NCBI RefSeq assembly: GCF_003626535.1
Contig: NZ_RBAL01000017.1
Coordinates: forward strand, 62,001 to 126,000
Source of the DNA: Streptomyces hoynatensis
Lineage (GTDB): Bacteria > Actinomycetota > Actinomycetes > Streptomycetales > Streptomycetaceae
Reading direction: 5' to 3'
DNA: 64,000 bases
The position numbers and the translations under genes were made by a program. The notes under the pieces were generated by a model. That model did not search any database. It saw nothing but the letters and a program-made list of their open reading frames with translations, and was not told where the DNA came from. Positions 34,698 through 43,732 of this stretch are shown in pieces. Every line of letters starts with the position of its first letter. Position 1 is the stretch's first letter.

Positions 34698-35915
34698 GTG
34701 AGCGGGGCCTTCCTGTACGCGGCGGTCAGGACGCCGTTCGGCCGCTTCAACGGGGCGCTGGCCGCGGTGCGCGCCGACGACCTGGCGGCCACCGCCCTGT
34801 CGGGAGTGCTGGCCGCCGCACCGGGACTCGACCCGGCGGCCGTGGGTGACGTCGTGTGGGGCAACGCCAACGGCGCGGGCGAGGACAACCGCAACGTCGG
34901 GCGGATGGCGGTGCTGCTGGCCGGGCTGCCCGTGGGGGTGCCCGCGACCACGGTCAACCGGCTGTGCGGCTCCGGCCTGGACGCCGCGATCCTGGCCGCG
35001 CGCGCCCTGGAGTGCGGGGACGCCGAGATCGTCGTGGCCGGGGGCTCGGAGTCGATGACCCGCGCCCCCTGGGTGCTACCCAAGCCCGACCGTGCCTTCC
35101 CCGCGGGCGACCTGGGCGCCGTCTCCACGACGCTCGGCTGGCGGCTGGTCAACCCCGCGATGCCGGCCGCGTGGACCGTCTCGCTCGGCGAGTGCAACGA
35201 ACTGCTGCGGGAGCGGTTCGCCATCCCCCGCGAGCGGCAGGACGCGTTCGCCGTGCGCTCCCACCGGCTGGCCGCCGCGGCCTGGGACGCCGGCTTCTAC
35301 GACGACCTGGTGCTTGAGACGGCGGGCCTGCGCCGCGACGAGGGAATCAGGCCCGGCACCAGCGAGGAGCAACTGGCCGCCCTGGCACCGGCGTTCCGCC
35401 CCGGCGGGACCATCACCGCGGGCAACGCCTCCCCGCTGAGCGACGGCGCCGCCGCGCTGCTGCTCGGCACCGAGGAGGCCGCGGAACGCATCGGCCTGCC
35501 GCCCCTGGCCCGCGTCGCGGGCCGCGGCGTCCACGCGGTCGAGCCGCCCATGTTCGGCTACGCCCCCGTGGTGGCCGCCGAACGCGCCCTGCGCCGGGCC
35601 GGCATCGGCTGGGGCGAGGTCGGCGCGGTGGAGCTGAACGAGGCCTTCGCCGTGCAGGCGCTGGCCTGCGTGGACGCCTGGGGCATCGACCCGGGCATCG
35701 TCAACACCCGCGGCGGCGCCCTCGCCCTCGGCCACCCGCTTGGCGCCTCGGGGGCACGGCTGCTCGGCACCCTGGCGAAGGTGCTGCGCGAGCGGCGGGA
35801 ACGCTGGGGCCTCGCGGCGATCTGCATCGGCGTCGGCCAGGCCCTCGCGGTGGTGCTGGAGAACCTCGCGGGCCCGGCAGGCCGGGACACCCCCGGCCCG
35901 CACGGTCCGAGGTGA
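34698..35915 (+). CDS. Acetyl-CoA acyltransferase (thiolase)
   Basis: 405 residues from GTG 34698, 8-9 bases after GAGGA. Thiolase residues: C90 in VNRLCGSGLDAAIL, GGSESMTRAPWV, the NEAF box (ELNEAFAVQALACV), the catalytic His in GGALALGHPLGASGARL, and the C-terminal CIGVGQALAVVLE, which is slightly altered from the usual CIGGGQG. The set fits PcaF/FadA-like 3-ketoacyl-CoA thiolases that cleave beta-ketoacyl- or beta-ketoadipyl-CoA. No other ring-cleavage or beta-oxidation genes adjoin it. Confidence 0.92.
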   Translation: MSGAFLYAAVRTPFGRFNGALAAVRADDLAATALSGVLAAAPGLDPAAVGDVVWGNANGAGEDNRNVGRMAVLLAGLPVGVPATTVNRLCGSGLDAAILAARALECGDAEIVVAGGSESMTRAPWVLPKPDRAFPAGDLGAVSTTLGWRLVNPAMPAAWTVSLGECNELLRERFAIPRERQDAFAVRSHRLAAAAWDAGFYDDLVLETAGLRRDEGIRPGTSEEQLAALAPAFRPGGTITAGNASPLSDGAAALLLGTEEAAERIGLPPLARVAGRGVHAVEPPMFGYAPVVAAERALRRAGIGWGEVGAVELNEAFAVQALACVDAWGIDPGIVNTRGGALALGHPLGASGARLLGTLAKVLRERRERWGLAAICIGVGQALAVVLENLAGPAGRDTPGPHGPR

Positions 35916-36059
35916 CGCACGCATGACGGCCCCCCACCGAAGCTTCCAAACCCATCCATCTCTTGCCGTTCCACAAGCGCGACCCTAGGATCCCTCCGGC
36001 AGACGCCCATTCCTTGCGTTTGCTTTCCAAGACGACGCGCTGTGCAGGGGAAGGACGGG

Positions 36060-37604
36060 ATGGGCGAGGGTCTGGGCTCGGCCGTGACGATTCCGGTCGC
36101 GGACGGAGAGCACTGGTGGGGCGGGGCCGCGGCCGACGGACTGGACATGCCCTTCCGGGAGGGCTACCGCGCCGACCTCCGCGACCTCGGCGGCAATCAG
36201 GGCATGCCCGCCCTGCTGTCCAGCCACGGCAGATACGTCTGGTCCGGCCGGCCCTTCGCCCTCGAACTGACGGGTGGCGCGCTGCGGTTGCGGGCCGATC
36301 CGGCCGTGGGCGTGGTGCTCCGCGAGGGTCACGGCGACCTGGCCGGCGCCTACCGCGCCCCGGTGCGCGAGCGGTTCCCCGCCGGTGGGCGCACGCCGGA
36401 CCCGCTGCTGTTCACGGCGCCGCAGTACAACCTGTGGATCGAGACCCTCTACCACCCCACGCAGCAGGGCGTGCTCGACTACGCCCGGGCGGCCCTGGAC
36501 CACGGACTGGGCCCGGGCGTGCTGATGATCGACGACCGCTGGCACGAGGCGTACGGCACCTGGACCTTCCACGAGGGCCGCTTCCCCGACCCGGCCGCGA
36601 TGCTGGCGCGGCTGCACGACTGGGGCTTCAAGGTCATGCTGTGGCTGGTGCCCTACGTCACCCCGGACACGGAGGTGTTCCGGGAGCTGCGGGAGGCGGG
36701 GCTGCTGCTGCGCGACCCGCGCGGCCGGATCGCCCTCGGGGAGTGGTGGAACGGCTTCGGCGCCGCCCTCGACCTGCTCAACCCCGGGACCCTGCGGTGG
36801 CTGTCCGACGTGCTGGGGCGGCTGCGCGAACTCGGCGTGGACGGGTTCAAGTTCGACGGCGGGGAGCCGCCGTTCTACGCCGCGCTCGGCTGCCCCGACC
36901 CGCAGTCCCTCACCGTGGCGTGGAACCGTTTCGGCCTGGCCTACCCGCTCAACGAGTTCCGCGACGCCTGGCTCGCGGCGAACCTTCCCCTCGCGCAGCG
37001 CCAGCGCGACAAGCAGCACGCATGGGCCGGCCGGGACGGTCTTGCGGCCCTCGTCCCCAACGCCCTGGCACAGGCCCTGACCGGACACGCCTACATCTGC
37101 CCGGACATGATCGGTGGTGGGGAGTACGGTTCCTTCGGCAGTGCCGTTTTCGACCCGGAACTGTTCGTCCGCTCCGCCCAGGCCGCGGCGCTCTTTCCCA
37201 TGATGCAGTTCTCGGCCGCACCCTGGCGGCTGCTGAGCGCCGAGCAGCTGGCCTACTGCCGGCAGGCGGCCGAGCTCCACCGGCGCCTCGGCCCCGAGAT
37301 CCTCGCCCTCGCCCGGGAGTCCGCCCGCACCGGTGAACCCCTGCTGCGGCCGCTCGAATTCGACCACCCGGGGCATGGATTCGCCCATGTCACCGACCAG
37401 TTCCTGCTCGGCCCCGACATCCTCGTCGCCCCCGTGACCGAGAAGGGAGCCACCCGCAGGCGCGTCACGCTGCCGCCCGGGCACTGGCGCGCCGATGACG
37501 GCCGGGAGGCCGAGGGCCCCGCCACCCTGGAGGTCGACGCTCCCCTGTCCCGCCTCCCCTGGTTCCGCCGCGTGGCCCCCGCAACGCCCGCCGCCCGGGC
37601 GTGA
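36060..37604 (+). CDS. Glycoside hydrolase family 31 (alpha-glycosidase)
   Basis: 514 residues from ATG 36060 (AAGGA 6 bases upstream; a GTG 18 bases earlier is less likely). The TIM barrel has LLFTAPQYNLWIETLYHPTQ, GVLMIDDRWHEAYGTWTFHE, and nucleophile D266 in VDGFKFDGGE. A distal GHAYICPDMIGGGEYG and FHAP-like beta domain follow. There is no signal peptide, so it is cytoplasmic or exported unconventionally. It would release alpha-linked sugars with retention. Its subfamily (alpha-glucosidase, alpha-xylosidase, sulfoquinovosidase-like) cannot be fixed from motifs alone. Confidence 0.9.
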   Translation: MGEGLGSAVTIPVADGEHWWGGAAADGLDMPFREGYRADLRDLGGNQGMPALLSSHGRYVWSGRPFALELTGGALRLRADPAVGVVLREGHGDLAGAYRAPVRERFPAGGRTPDPLLFTAPQYNLWIETLYHPTQQGVLDYARAALDHGLGPGVLMIDDRWHEAYGTWTFHEGRFPDPAAMLARLHDWGFKVMLWLVPYVTPDTEVFRELREAGLLLRDPRGRIALGEWWNGFGAALDLLNPGTLRWLSDVLGRLRELGVDGFKFDGGEPPFYAALGCPDPQSLTVAWNRFGLAYPLNEFRDAWLAANLPLAQRQRDKQHAWAGRDGLAALVPNALAQALTGHAYICPDMIGGGEYGSFGSAVFDPELFVRSAQAAALFPMMQFSAAPWRLLSAEQLAYCRQAAELHRRLGPEILALARESARTGEPLLRPLEFDHPGHGFAHVTDQFLLGPDILVAPVTEKGATRRRVTLPPGHWRADDGREAEGPATLEVDAPLSRLPWFRRVAPATPAARA

Positions 37605-37621
37605 GTCCGGCCGCCGGGGCA

Positions 37622-37658
37622 ACCGCGGGCCGCCGGAGGAGGACCGGCGGGCCGCGGT
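37622..37658. terminator. Bidirectional hairpin between GH31 and ABC exporter
   Basis: The arms 37622-37636 and 37644-37658 are complementary over 15 bases with a single mismatch, around the 7-base loop AGGAGGA. They are placed between two convergent stop codons (37604 and 37669). Confidence 0.75.
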
Positions 37659-37668
37659 CGCGCCCGGT

Positions 37669-39438
37669 TCAGTCGGCGAGGAGCGGCGCGGCCGACTCGT
37701 CGAGGAAGCCGCCCGACTGGTGCCGCCACAGCTTTGCGTAGGTGCCCTCAAGCGCGAGCAGTTCCTCGTGCGTGCCCTGCTCGACGATCCGGCCCTGGTC
37801 GAGGACCACGAGCCGGTCCATCCCGGCCACGGTGCTCAGCCGGTGCGCGACGACGAGCGCCGTGCGCTTCTCCATGAGCCGCCACAGCGCCTCCTGGACC
37901 AGGAGTTCACTTTCCGAGTCCAGGGCGCTGGTCGCCTCGTCCAGCAGCAGGATCGGGGCGTCGCGCAGGACGGCCCGGGCCAGGGCGACCCGCTGGCGCT
38001 GGCCGCCCGACAGCTTCACACCGCGCTCGCCCACCATGGTGTCGAAGCCCTGAGGCAGCGTGTCGGCGAACTCCGTGACGTGCGCGGCGTCTGCCGCGCG
38101 CCGGATGTCGGCGTCCGTGGCGTCCGGCCGGGCGAAGGCGATGTTGTCCCGCAGCGAGCGGTGGAACATCGCCGGGTCCTGCGGCACGTAGGCGATCTGG
38201 CTGCGCAGGTCCGCCTGGCGCAGCCTGCTGATGTCCTGCCCGCCGATCAGGATGCGGCCGGCGTCGATGTCCGTCATCCGCAGCAGCAGCCGCGTGAGGG
38301 TGGTCTTGCCGCCGCCGGAGCGGCCGACCAGCCCGATCCGCGACCCGCTGGGGACCTGCAGGTCGAGCCCCTCGAAGAGCGGTCTGCCGCCCGCGTGGGT
38401 GAAGAAGACGCCCTCGAACCTGACGTCGGCGTCCCGGGGCCGCAGCGGCTCGGGCGACGGCGGGTCGACCACGGTCGGCGGCGTCAGCAGCAGTTCGGTG
38501 AACTGGGCGGCCTCCGTCAGCGAGTTCTCCAGGTGCCGGTAGATCCGGTTGAAGTCGAACATGAGCCGCGTCGCGTTGCTGTAGTAGGTGAACGTGACCA
38601 CGAGCGCCTCGACGCCGAGCCCGTCCCCGGAGAGCCCGAGCACCATCGCCAGCCCCAGCGTACTGGCCAGCACGGACATGGGCGCGACCACCGTGTCGAT
38701 GCGCAGGTTGCCGTAGTCCCAGGAGCGCAGCGACAGCCGTCTCGACTCCGCGACGCGGGCACGGTGTTCCGCGGCCTCGCGCTCCTCGGCGGCGAACGCG
38801 CGAACCGTGTCCATGTTCATCAGGCTGTCGGCGACGTGTCCCGACACCCGGGCAATGGCCTGCTCGCGCTGGTCGACGAGCGACTGGCGGCGCCGGATGA
38901 GCGGCACCACCAGCAGCGCCGTCAGCGCGATCACGGTGAGGAGCCCGATGACGAGCCGCGGCTCGTAGCCCCACAGCACGAACGCGCCGAACGCCAGCGG
39001 CACGAGGCTGCCCAGCACGGAGAACGTCAGGGTGTCGACGAACTCCTCGAAGCGCGAGGCGAAGCTGAGCACCCGTTTGGTCAGCGATCCGGCGAAGTTG
39101 TCGTGGTAGAACGCGGCGTCCTTGCTGAACAGCTCGTCCATGCCGATGACGTACAGGTGCTCGATGCCGAGCGCGTCGAGCCGGTTCAGGCAGTGGATGC
39201 CGATGCGCCACAGCGTCTCGGCCAGCAGCAGGACCCCGGCGAAGGCGAGGATGTAGGGCAGGGTCGCGTCCGCGGACGTCGCGCCGCCTTCGGCGATGTG
39301 GCCGACGAGTTTGGCGACGATCAGCGGCGCGATGTAGTTGGTGCCGATGGTGCCCAGCGCCGGGAGCAGCATCCCGGGCACGGCCAGCAGGCGCAGCCGG
39401 ATCAGCTCACCCGTGTAGTGGCGCAGGGCGAGGAGCAT
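37669..39438 (-). CDS. ABC exporter, fused permease and ATPase
   Basis: 589 residues from ATG 39438 (GAGG 6 bases upstream; an ATG at 39483 directly after GAGGTGGG is an alternative). Residues 1-320 hold six membrane helices. The ATPase has Walker A LVGRSGGGKTTLTRLL, Q-loop YVPQDPAMF, signature LSGGQRQRVALARAVLRD, Walker B ILLLDEATSALD and H-loop VVAHRLSTV. It acts as a homo- or heterodimer exporting lipids, peptides or drugs. No partner half-transporter is adjacent. The substrate is unknown. Confidence 0.93.
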   Translation of the reverse strand: MLLALRHYTGELIRLRLLAVPGMLLPALGTIGTNYIAPLIVAKLVGHIAEGGATSADATLPYILAFAGVLLLAETLWRIGIHCLNRLDALGIEHLYVIGMDELFSKDAAFYHDNFAGSLTKRVLSFASRFEEFVDTLTFSVLGSLVPLAFGAFVLWGYEPRLVIGLLTVIALTALLVVPLIRRRQSLVDQREQAIARVSGHVADSLMNMDTVRAFAAEEREAAEHRARVAESRRLSLRSWDYGNLRIDTVVAPMSVLASTLGLAMVLGLSGDGLGVEALVVTFTYYSNATRLMFDFNRIYRHLENSLTEAAQFTELLLTPPTVVDPPSPEPLRPRDADVRFEGVFFTHAGGRPLFEGLDLQVPSGSRIGLVGRSGGGKTTLTRLLLRMTDIDAGRILIGGQDISRLRQADLRSQIAYVPQDPAMFHRSLRDNIAFARPDATDADIRRAADAAHVTEFADTLPQGFDTMVGERGVKLSGGQRQRVALARAVLRDAPILLLDEATSALDSESELLVQEALWRLMEKRTALVVAHRLSTVAGMDRLVVLDQGRIVEQGTHEELLALEGTYAKLWRHQSGGFLDESAAPLLAD

Positions 39439-40001
39439 GGAGCCCCTCTGCGGTTGACTCTCCTGTGCAAGCGACGTTCCCATCCCACCTCTGTACGGTC
39501 GTGCGGCGGTCCGCCACACGCTTCCTCCAGGAGGACGCCGGTGGCCGGGAACCTGCCGCGATGAGTGTCGAGTCGAACGGATCCCTTTCAGGGCGCCCTG
39601 CAGGGGGCCGGCGCCGGGCCGGGCCGCCACGCGGTACCGGCGGAAAGGGCGAGTACGGGGCAGGGACCGTCAGTGTCCCGTACCGGCTCCGGCGCAGTCC
39701 AAGGGTTTTCCCGTCCCGGCGCACGCCACGGGACGGCTCCGCCGGTGCACGGGGGCATCGCCCCGGCGTCTCGGCACGCCCCCGCGCCCCCGCGCGCGCC
39801 CGGGGGCGGGGCACCGGGTCCGGCGGCGCCCCAAAGGCCGTACATCCGTGGTGATGTGACGTGCCGTGGGCGCGACCGGCAGGAGGCGTCACTTCAGCCG
39901 TCGAGTGGTGGGGCGGCCGCCGTCGCCGGCGCGGCGTCGCCGCTTGGCGTGGAGGCGCACGCGTGGTGAACGCCTCTCGCGCCGGCCGGCGGAAGCAGGG
40001 C
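39439..40001. other. Gap between the ABC exporter and the ArsR operon
   Basis: About 560 bases contain only short unsupported frames. A 7-base inverted repeat GTACGGG...CCCGTAC (39653-39683) lies within it. Part of the stretch may carry the exporter promoter. I see no ribosome site with a protein-like frame. Confidence 0.4.
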
Positions 40002-40032
40002 TTGACATGAGAGTTAGCCAGTTAGCAAACTG
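40002..40032 (+). promoter_or_regulatory. ArsR operon promoter and operator
   Basis: A consensus TTGACA (40002-40007) is followed by two near-identical 8-base direct repeats, GTTAGCCA and GTTAGCAA (40013-40028), and by the inverted repeat CAGTT-AGCA-AACTG (40019-40032), 5 bases before the ArsR ATG. The -10 is not clear (TAGCAA, short spacer). ArsR regulators usually sit on such small imperfect palindromes at their own start. Confidence 0.5.
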
Positions 40033-40037
40033 CCTAA

Positions 40038-40340
40038 ATGATTGATGTCGAGGTGCTGAAGGCGCTCGGCAGTGAGAAGCGCCTGGCGATCATGCAGTGG
40101 CTGCGGGACCCCACCGCCCACTTTCCGCCGCAGCGCGACGGCGACCTCGTCGAGGACGGGGTCTGCTCGGTGTTCATCGCCGACAAGCTCGGCGTGAGCC
40201 GGCCCACCGCGAGCGTGCACCTCAAGCTGCTCACCGAAGCCGGGCTGCTGCGCGCCACGAAGATCAAGCAGTGGACCTTCTATCGCCGCGACGAGCAGCG
40301 CATCGCCGAGGTCAAGCGGATGTTCGACGAAGGATGGTAA
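40038..40340 (+). CDS. ArsR-family HTH regulator
   Basis: 100 residues. The winged helix-turn-helix reads VLKALGSEKRLAIMQWLRD, then VCSVFIADKLGVSRPTASVHLKLLTEAGLL, and KQWTFYRRDEQRIAEVKR. The order and spacing match ArsR/SmtB. There is one Cys just before the recognition unit and no ELCVCDL metal box, so it is probably not a classical arsenite sensor. The stop codon lies 2 bases before the GTG of the YbaK gene, so the two are co-translated. Confidence 0.88.
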   Translation: MIDVEVLKALGSEKRLAIMQWLRDPTAHFPPQRDGDLVEDGVCSVFIADKLGVSRPTASVHLKLLTEAGLLRATKIKQWTFYRRDEQRIAEVKRMFDEGW

Positions 40341-40342
40341 AA

Positions 40343-40894
40343 GTGCCCCAGCAGTACGCCTCCCCGCCGCAAGGCGCTGCGGACTCCGGCAGCGCCGATA
40401 GGGACACCTACGCGCGGCTCATCTCGCTGCTCGACGCGCACGGAGCCCGGTACCGCGTCATCGACCACGCCCCCGAGGGGCGCACCGAGGTGGTCAGCCG
40501 GTACCGCGGCCACCCGGTGGCCCACGCGGCCAAGTGCCTGGTCGTCATGGTGAAGACCGGCAAACGCAGCAGGCGGTACTTCCTCGCCGTCGTCTCCGGT
40601 GATGCCAGGGTCGATCTGCAAGGGCTGAAGGCTCTGGCCGGCGGTACGTACGTGTCCTTCGCGTCGACGGACAAGGCCGAGGCGCTGTCCGGCAGCGTCA
40701 GCGGCACCATTCTGCCGTTCAGCTTCCACCCGGATCTCGAACTCGTCGTGGATCCTGGGGCCTTGGAACACCCCGAGATCTTCTTCAACGCCGCACGGCT
40801 GGATCGCTCTCTGTCCCTGAACACTCAAGACTACCGGGATCACCTGCGGCGCATCGGCGCGCAGATCCGGCCGATCGCCACCAGGGAGGCGTGA
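40343..40894 (+). CDS. YbaK/ProX-type aminoacyl-tRNA deacylase domain protein
   Basis: 183 residues from GTG 40343 (GAAGGA about 9 bases upstream; an ATG at 40334 overlapping the ArsR stop is the alternative). The YbaK fold is shown by RYRVIDHAPEGRTEVVSRYRG, AAKCLVVMVKTGKRSRRYFL (with the conserved K of the deacylase pocket), and LPFSFHPDLELVVDP. It probably edits mischarged tRNA or clears a modified aminoacyl ligand in the cytoplasm. Control by its own ArsR regulator, with which it forms an operon, is unusual. Confidence 0.85.
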   Translation: MPQQYASPPQGAADSGSADRDTYARLISLLDAHGARYRVIDHAPEGRTEVVSRYRGHPVAHAAKCLVVMVKTGKRSRRYFLAVVSGDARVDLQGLKALAGGTYVSFASTDKAEALSGSVSGTILPFSFHPDLELVVDPGALEHPEIFFNAARLDRSLSLNTQDYRDHLRRIGAQIRPIATREA

Positions 40895-41142
40895 TCCCAC
40901 CAGGGGCGACCCGTCGCGGCGCGCGATCGGCCATCCACCCTTGATCGCCGCGTGGGAGATGCCGGATGTCCGGCGGCTCATCGGTGACGCAACCGGCCGC
41001 CGAGAGTGCGGCCCTCCGCCCCCCGATCCCCCGGGTGGCGACGGCGTGCCCCTCCGCCTGCACCGACGTCCGCGTGACGGTGCAGTCCTGGCTCGGTACG
41101 GTGAAGGCACATAGTCCGACAACAACGCACCTGTACAGTCAC

Positions 41143-41160
41143 GGAACGAACGGAACGAAC
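41143..41160. repeat. Two tandem 9-base units before the beta-mannosidase
   Basis: GGAACGAAC is repeated exactly at 41143-41151 and 41152-41160, 3 bases before the GTG start of the GH2 gene. It occupies the place where a ribosome site would be expected, and none is visible. The repeat could be a regulatory tandem or a replication-slippage product. Confidence 0.65.
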
Positions 41161-41163
41161 CAC

Positions 41164-43629
41164 GTGGACCGCACTCTCCTGCACACCGGTTGGACCCTGC
41201 GGTCGGCGGGCGGACCCCCCGCCCCCGGGTTCGAGGCCGCCACCGGCACCGCCGTCGCCGCCGAAGTCCCCGGCTGCGTGCACACCGACCTGATCGGCGC
41301 CGGCCTCATCCCCGATCCCTTCGACGGCGACAACGAACGGGAACTCGCCTGGATCGGGCGGCACGACTGGGAGTACCGCACCGCCTTCGAGGCGGCGGCA
41401 CCCGCGCCCGGCGAGCGCGTGGAACTGGTCTGCGAGGGCCTGGACACCCTCGCAGAGCTCCACCTCGACGGCGAGCGCCTCGGCCACACGGAGAACCAGT
41501 TCCGCACCTACCGCTTCGACCTCACCCACCGGCTGCGCGACGGGGCCCACGACCTGGTGATCACCTTCGCCTCCGCGCTCGACTACGTGGAGCGCGCCGC
41601 CGAACGCTACGGCCCCCGCCCCCATGCCAACGCCCACCCCTTCTGGGCGCTGCGCAAGATGGCGTGCAACTTCGGCTGGGACTGGGGGCCCGACCTGGTG
41701 ACCGCGGGCATCTGGCGGCCCCTCGCGCTGGAGCGCTGGCACACCGCGCGGCTGGCCGGCGTCCGGCCGCTCACCTCGGTGCACGGCTCCACCGGCCGTG
41801 TCACCGCGGAGCTGGACCTGGCCTGGGCCACCCCGCAGGCGCCCGCCGCGGGCGTGCGCGCCACCGTCTCCGTCGGCGGCGTGCGCCGGCGCGTGGACGT
41901 CCCCGCGGGCGCGCCCCGGCTGACGGTGGAGCTGGAGGTGCCGGACGCCGCCCTGTGGTGGCCGCGCGGCTACGGCGAGCAGCACCTGCATCCCCTGGTG
42001 GTCACCCTGGAGGACGCCGCCGGCGCCGAACTCGGCCGCTACGAGCGGCGCGTGGGCTTCCGCACCGTCGCGCTGGACACCACCCCGGACGAGCACGGCA
42101 TCCCGTTCCACCTGTCGGTCAACGGCCAGGAGGTCCTGGTCCGCGGCGCGAACTGGATCCCCGACGACGCCTTCGTCACCCGGATCGACGCCGCCCGCTA
42201 CCGCCACCGCGTGATGCAGGCGGTGGAGGCCGAGTGCAATCTCCTGCGGGTCTGGGGCGGCGGCATCTACGAGCCGCGCGAGTTCTACGACGTCTGCGAC
42301 GAGCTGGGCGTGCTGGTCTGGCAGGACTTCCTCTTCGCGTGCGCCGGCTATCCGGAGGAGGAGCCGCTGCGGAGCGAGGTGGAGGCCGAGGCGCGCGAGG
42401 CGGTCGCCGCGCTTTCCCCGCACGCCTCCCTCGCGCTGTGGTGCGGCGGCAACGAGACGATCGCCGCGTTCGCCGAGTGGGGCGGCTGGCGGGCCCGCCT
42501 GGAGGGCAAGACCTGGGGCGCCGGCTACTACGAGGACCTGCTGCCGCGGATCGTCGCCGAGCTGGACCCGACCCGCCCCTACGTCCCCAACAGCCCGTAC
42601 TCCTTCGGCGCTTACGCCTCACCGGACGCCCCGCACCTGGGCGACGTGCACATCTGGGACGTGTGGAACCGGCGCGACTGGACCTGCTACGCCGACTGGA
42701 CTCCGCGTTTCGCCTCCGAGTTCGGCTATCAGGGCCCGCCGTCCTGGACCGCGCTGACCCGGGTCGTCCACGACGAGCCGCTGCACCCCGACGGTCCCCA
42801 GCTGCTCGTGCACCAGAAGGCCGACGACGGCAACGAGAAGCTGCGCCGCGGCCTGGAGCCGCATCTGCCCGTCCCGGAGGACTTCGCCGACTGGCACTGG
42901 GCGACCCAGCTCAACCAGGCGCGGGCCGTCGCGTTCGGCGTCGGGCACTTCCGCACGCTGGCGCCCCGCTGCACGGGCAGCGTGCTGTGGCAGCTCAACG
43001 ACTGCTGGCCGGTGGTCTCCTGGTCCGTCATCGACGGCGACGGACGGCGCAAGCCGGCCTGGTACGCCCTGCGCCAGGCGCAGGCGGACCGGCTGCTGCG
43101 GTTCCGCCGCGCCGCGTCCGGCGGTCTGGAGCTGGTGGCGCTCGACGACCACGCCGAGCCCTGGCACGGCGAGCTTCGGCTGCGCGCCCACACCCTGGAC
43201 GGCGCGCCCGCCGGGGAGGCCGGGGCGGACCTCAAGATCGCCCCACGCGGCACCCAGGTGGTGCCGGTGCCGGCCGCGCTGCTGGGGGACGGCACCGTTC
43301 CGCTGCTGCTCACCGCCGAGGCGCCCGGCGCGCGGCGCGCCACCTGGTGGACCCACGAGGACCGCGCCTCCGGCCTGCCCGCCGCCCGGCTGAGCGGCGA
43401 GGTGGCGCGGACCGCCGGCGGCTACCTGGTCACCGTCACCGCCGGGTCGCTGCTCCGGGACCTGACGCTGCTGGCCGACCGCGCCGACCCGGCGGCCGAG
43501 GCGGACGACGCGCTGGTGACCCTCCTGCCGGGCGAGCAGGCGGAGTTCACGGTGCGCTCGGCGGCGGAACTCGACCCGCGGACGCTGCTGACCGCCCCCG
43601 TGCTGCGCACCGCGAACGACCTGCTCTGA
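41164..43629 (+). CDS. Glycoside hydrolase family 2 beta-mannosidase
   Basis: 821 residues from GTG 41164. The N-terminal sugar-binding domain has LICEG-like VELVCEGLDTLAELHLDGE, then HPFWALRKMACNFGWDWGPD, a beta-mannosidase hallmark. Acid/base E431 is in WCGGNETIAAF and nucleophile E519 in RFASEFGYQG. CTGSVLWQLNDCWPVVSWS follows. It removes terminal beta-mannose from oligosaccharides, probably inside the cell as no signal peptide is seen. No ribosome site precedes the start; tandem repeats fill that spot. A strong hairpin follows. Confidence 0.93.
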   Translation: MDRTLLHTGWTLRSAGGPPAPGFEAATGTAVAAEVPGCVHTDLIGAGLIPDPFDGDNERELAWIGRHDWEYRTAFEAAAPAPGERVELVCEGLDTLAELHLDGERLGHTENQFRTYRFDLTHRLRDGAHDLVITFASALDYVERAAERYGPRPHANAHPFWALRKMACNFGWDWGPDLVTAGIWRPLALERWHTARLAGVRPLTSVHGSTGRVTAELDLAWATPQAPAAGVRATVSVGGVRRRVDVPAGAPRLTVELEVPDAALWWPRGYGEQHLHPLVVTLEDAAGAELGRYERRVGFRTVALDTTPDEHGIPFHLSVNGQEVLVRGANWIPDDAFVTRIDAARYRHRVMQAVEAECNLLRVWGGGIYEPREFYDVCDELGVLVWQDFLFACAGYPEEEPLRSEVEAEAREAVAALSPHASLALWCGGNETIAAFAEWGGWRARLEGKTWGAGYYEDLLPRIVAELDPTRPYVPNSPYSFGAYASPDAPHLGDVHIWDVWNRRDWTCYADWTPRFASEFGYQGPPSWTALTRVVHDEPLHPDGPQLLVHQKADDGNEKLRRGLEPHLPVPEDFADWHWATQLNQARAVAFGVGHFRTLAPRCTGSVLWQLNDCWPVVSWSVIDGDGRRKPAWYALRQAQADRLLRFRRAASGGLELVALDDHAEPWHGELRLRAHTLDGAPAGEAGADLKIAPRGTQVVPVPAALLGDGTVPLLLTAEAPGARRATWWTHEDRASGLPAARLSGEVARTAGGYLVTVTAGSLLRDLTLLADRADPAAEADDALVTLLPGEQAEFTVRSAAELDPRTLLTAPVLRTANDLL

Positions 43630-43704
43630 GGCGGCGCCGCCCCGGTCCTGAGGCCAGGGCGGCGTTGCCGGGCCGGCCGCGCCCACTCGCCGATCGAGGC
43701 GCAT

Positions 43705-43732
43705 CCCCGTCACGCGCAGGGGCGTGACGGGG
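43705..43732. terminator. Hairpin terminator after the beta-mannosidase
   Basis: CCCCGTCACGC (43705-43715) and GCGTGACGGGG (43722-43732) pair perfectly over 11 bases with a 6-base loop, 75 bases after the stop codon. Confidence 0.75.

Noticed and set aside
31491..35915. Methyltransferase, FAD monooxygenase and thiolase as a small biosynthetic gene cluster
   Set aside because: They lie on both strands, are separated by terminators and gaps, and no core synthase is present.
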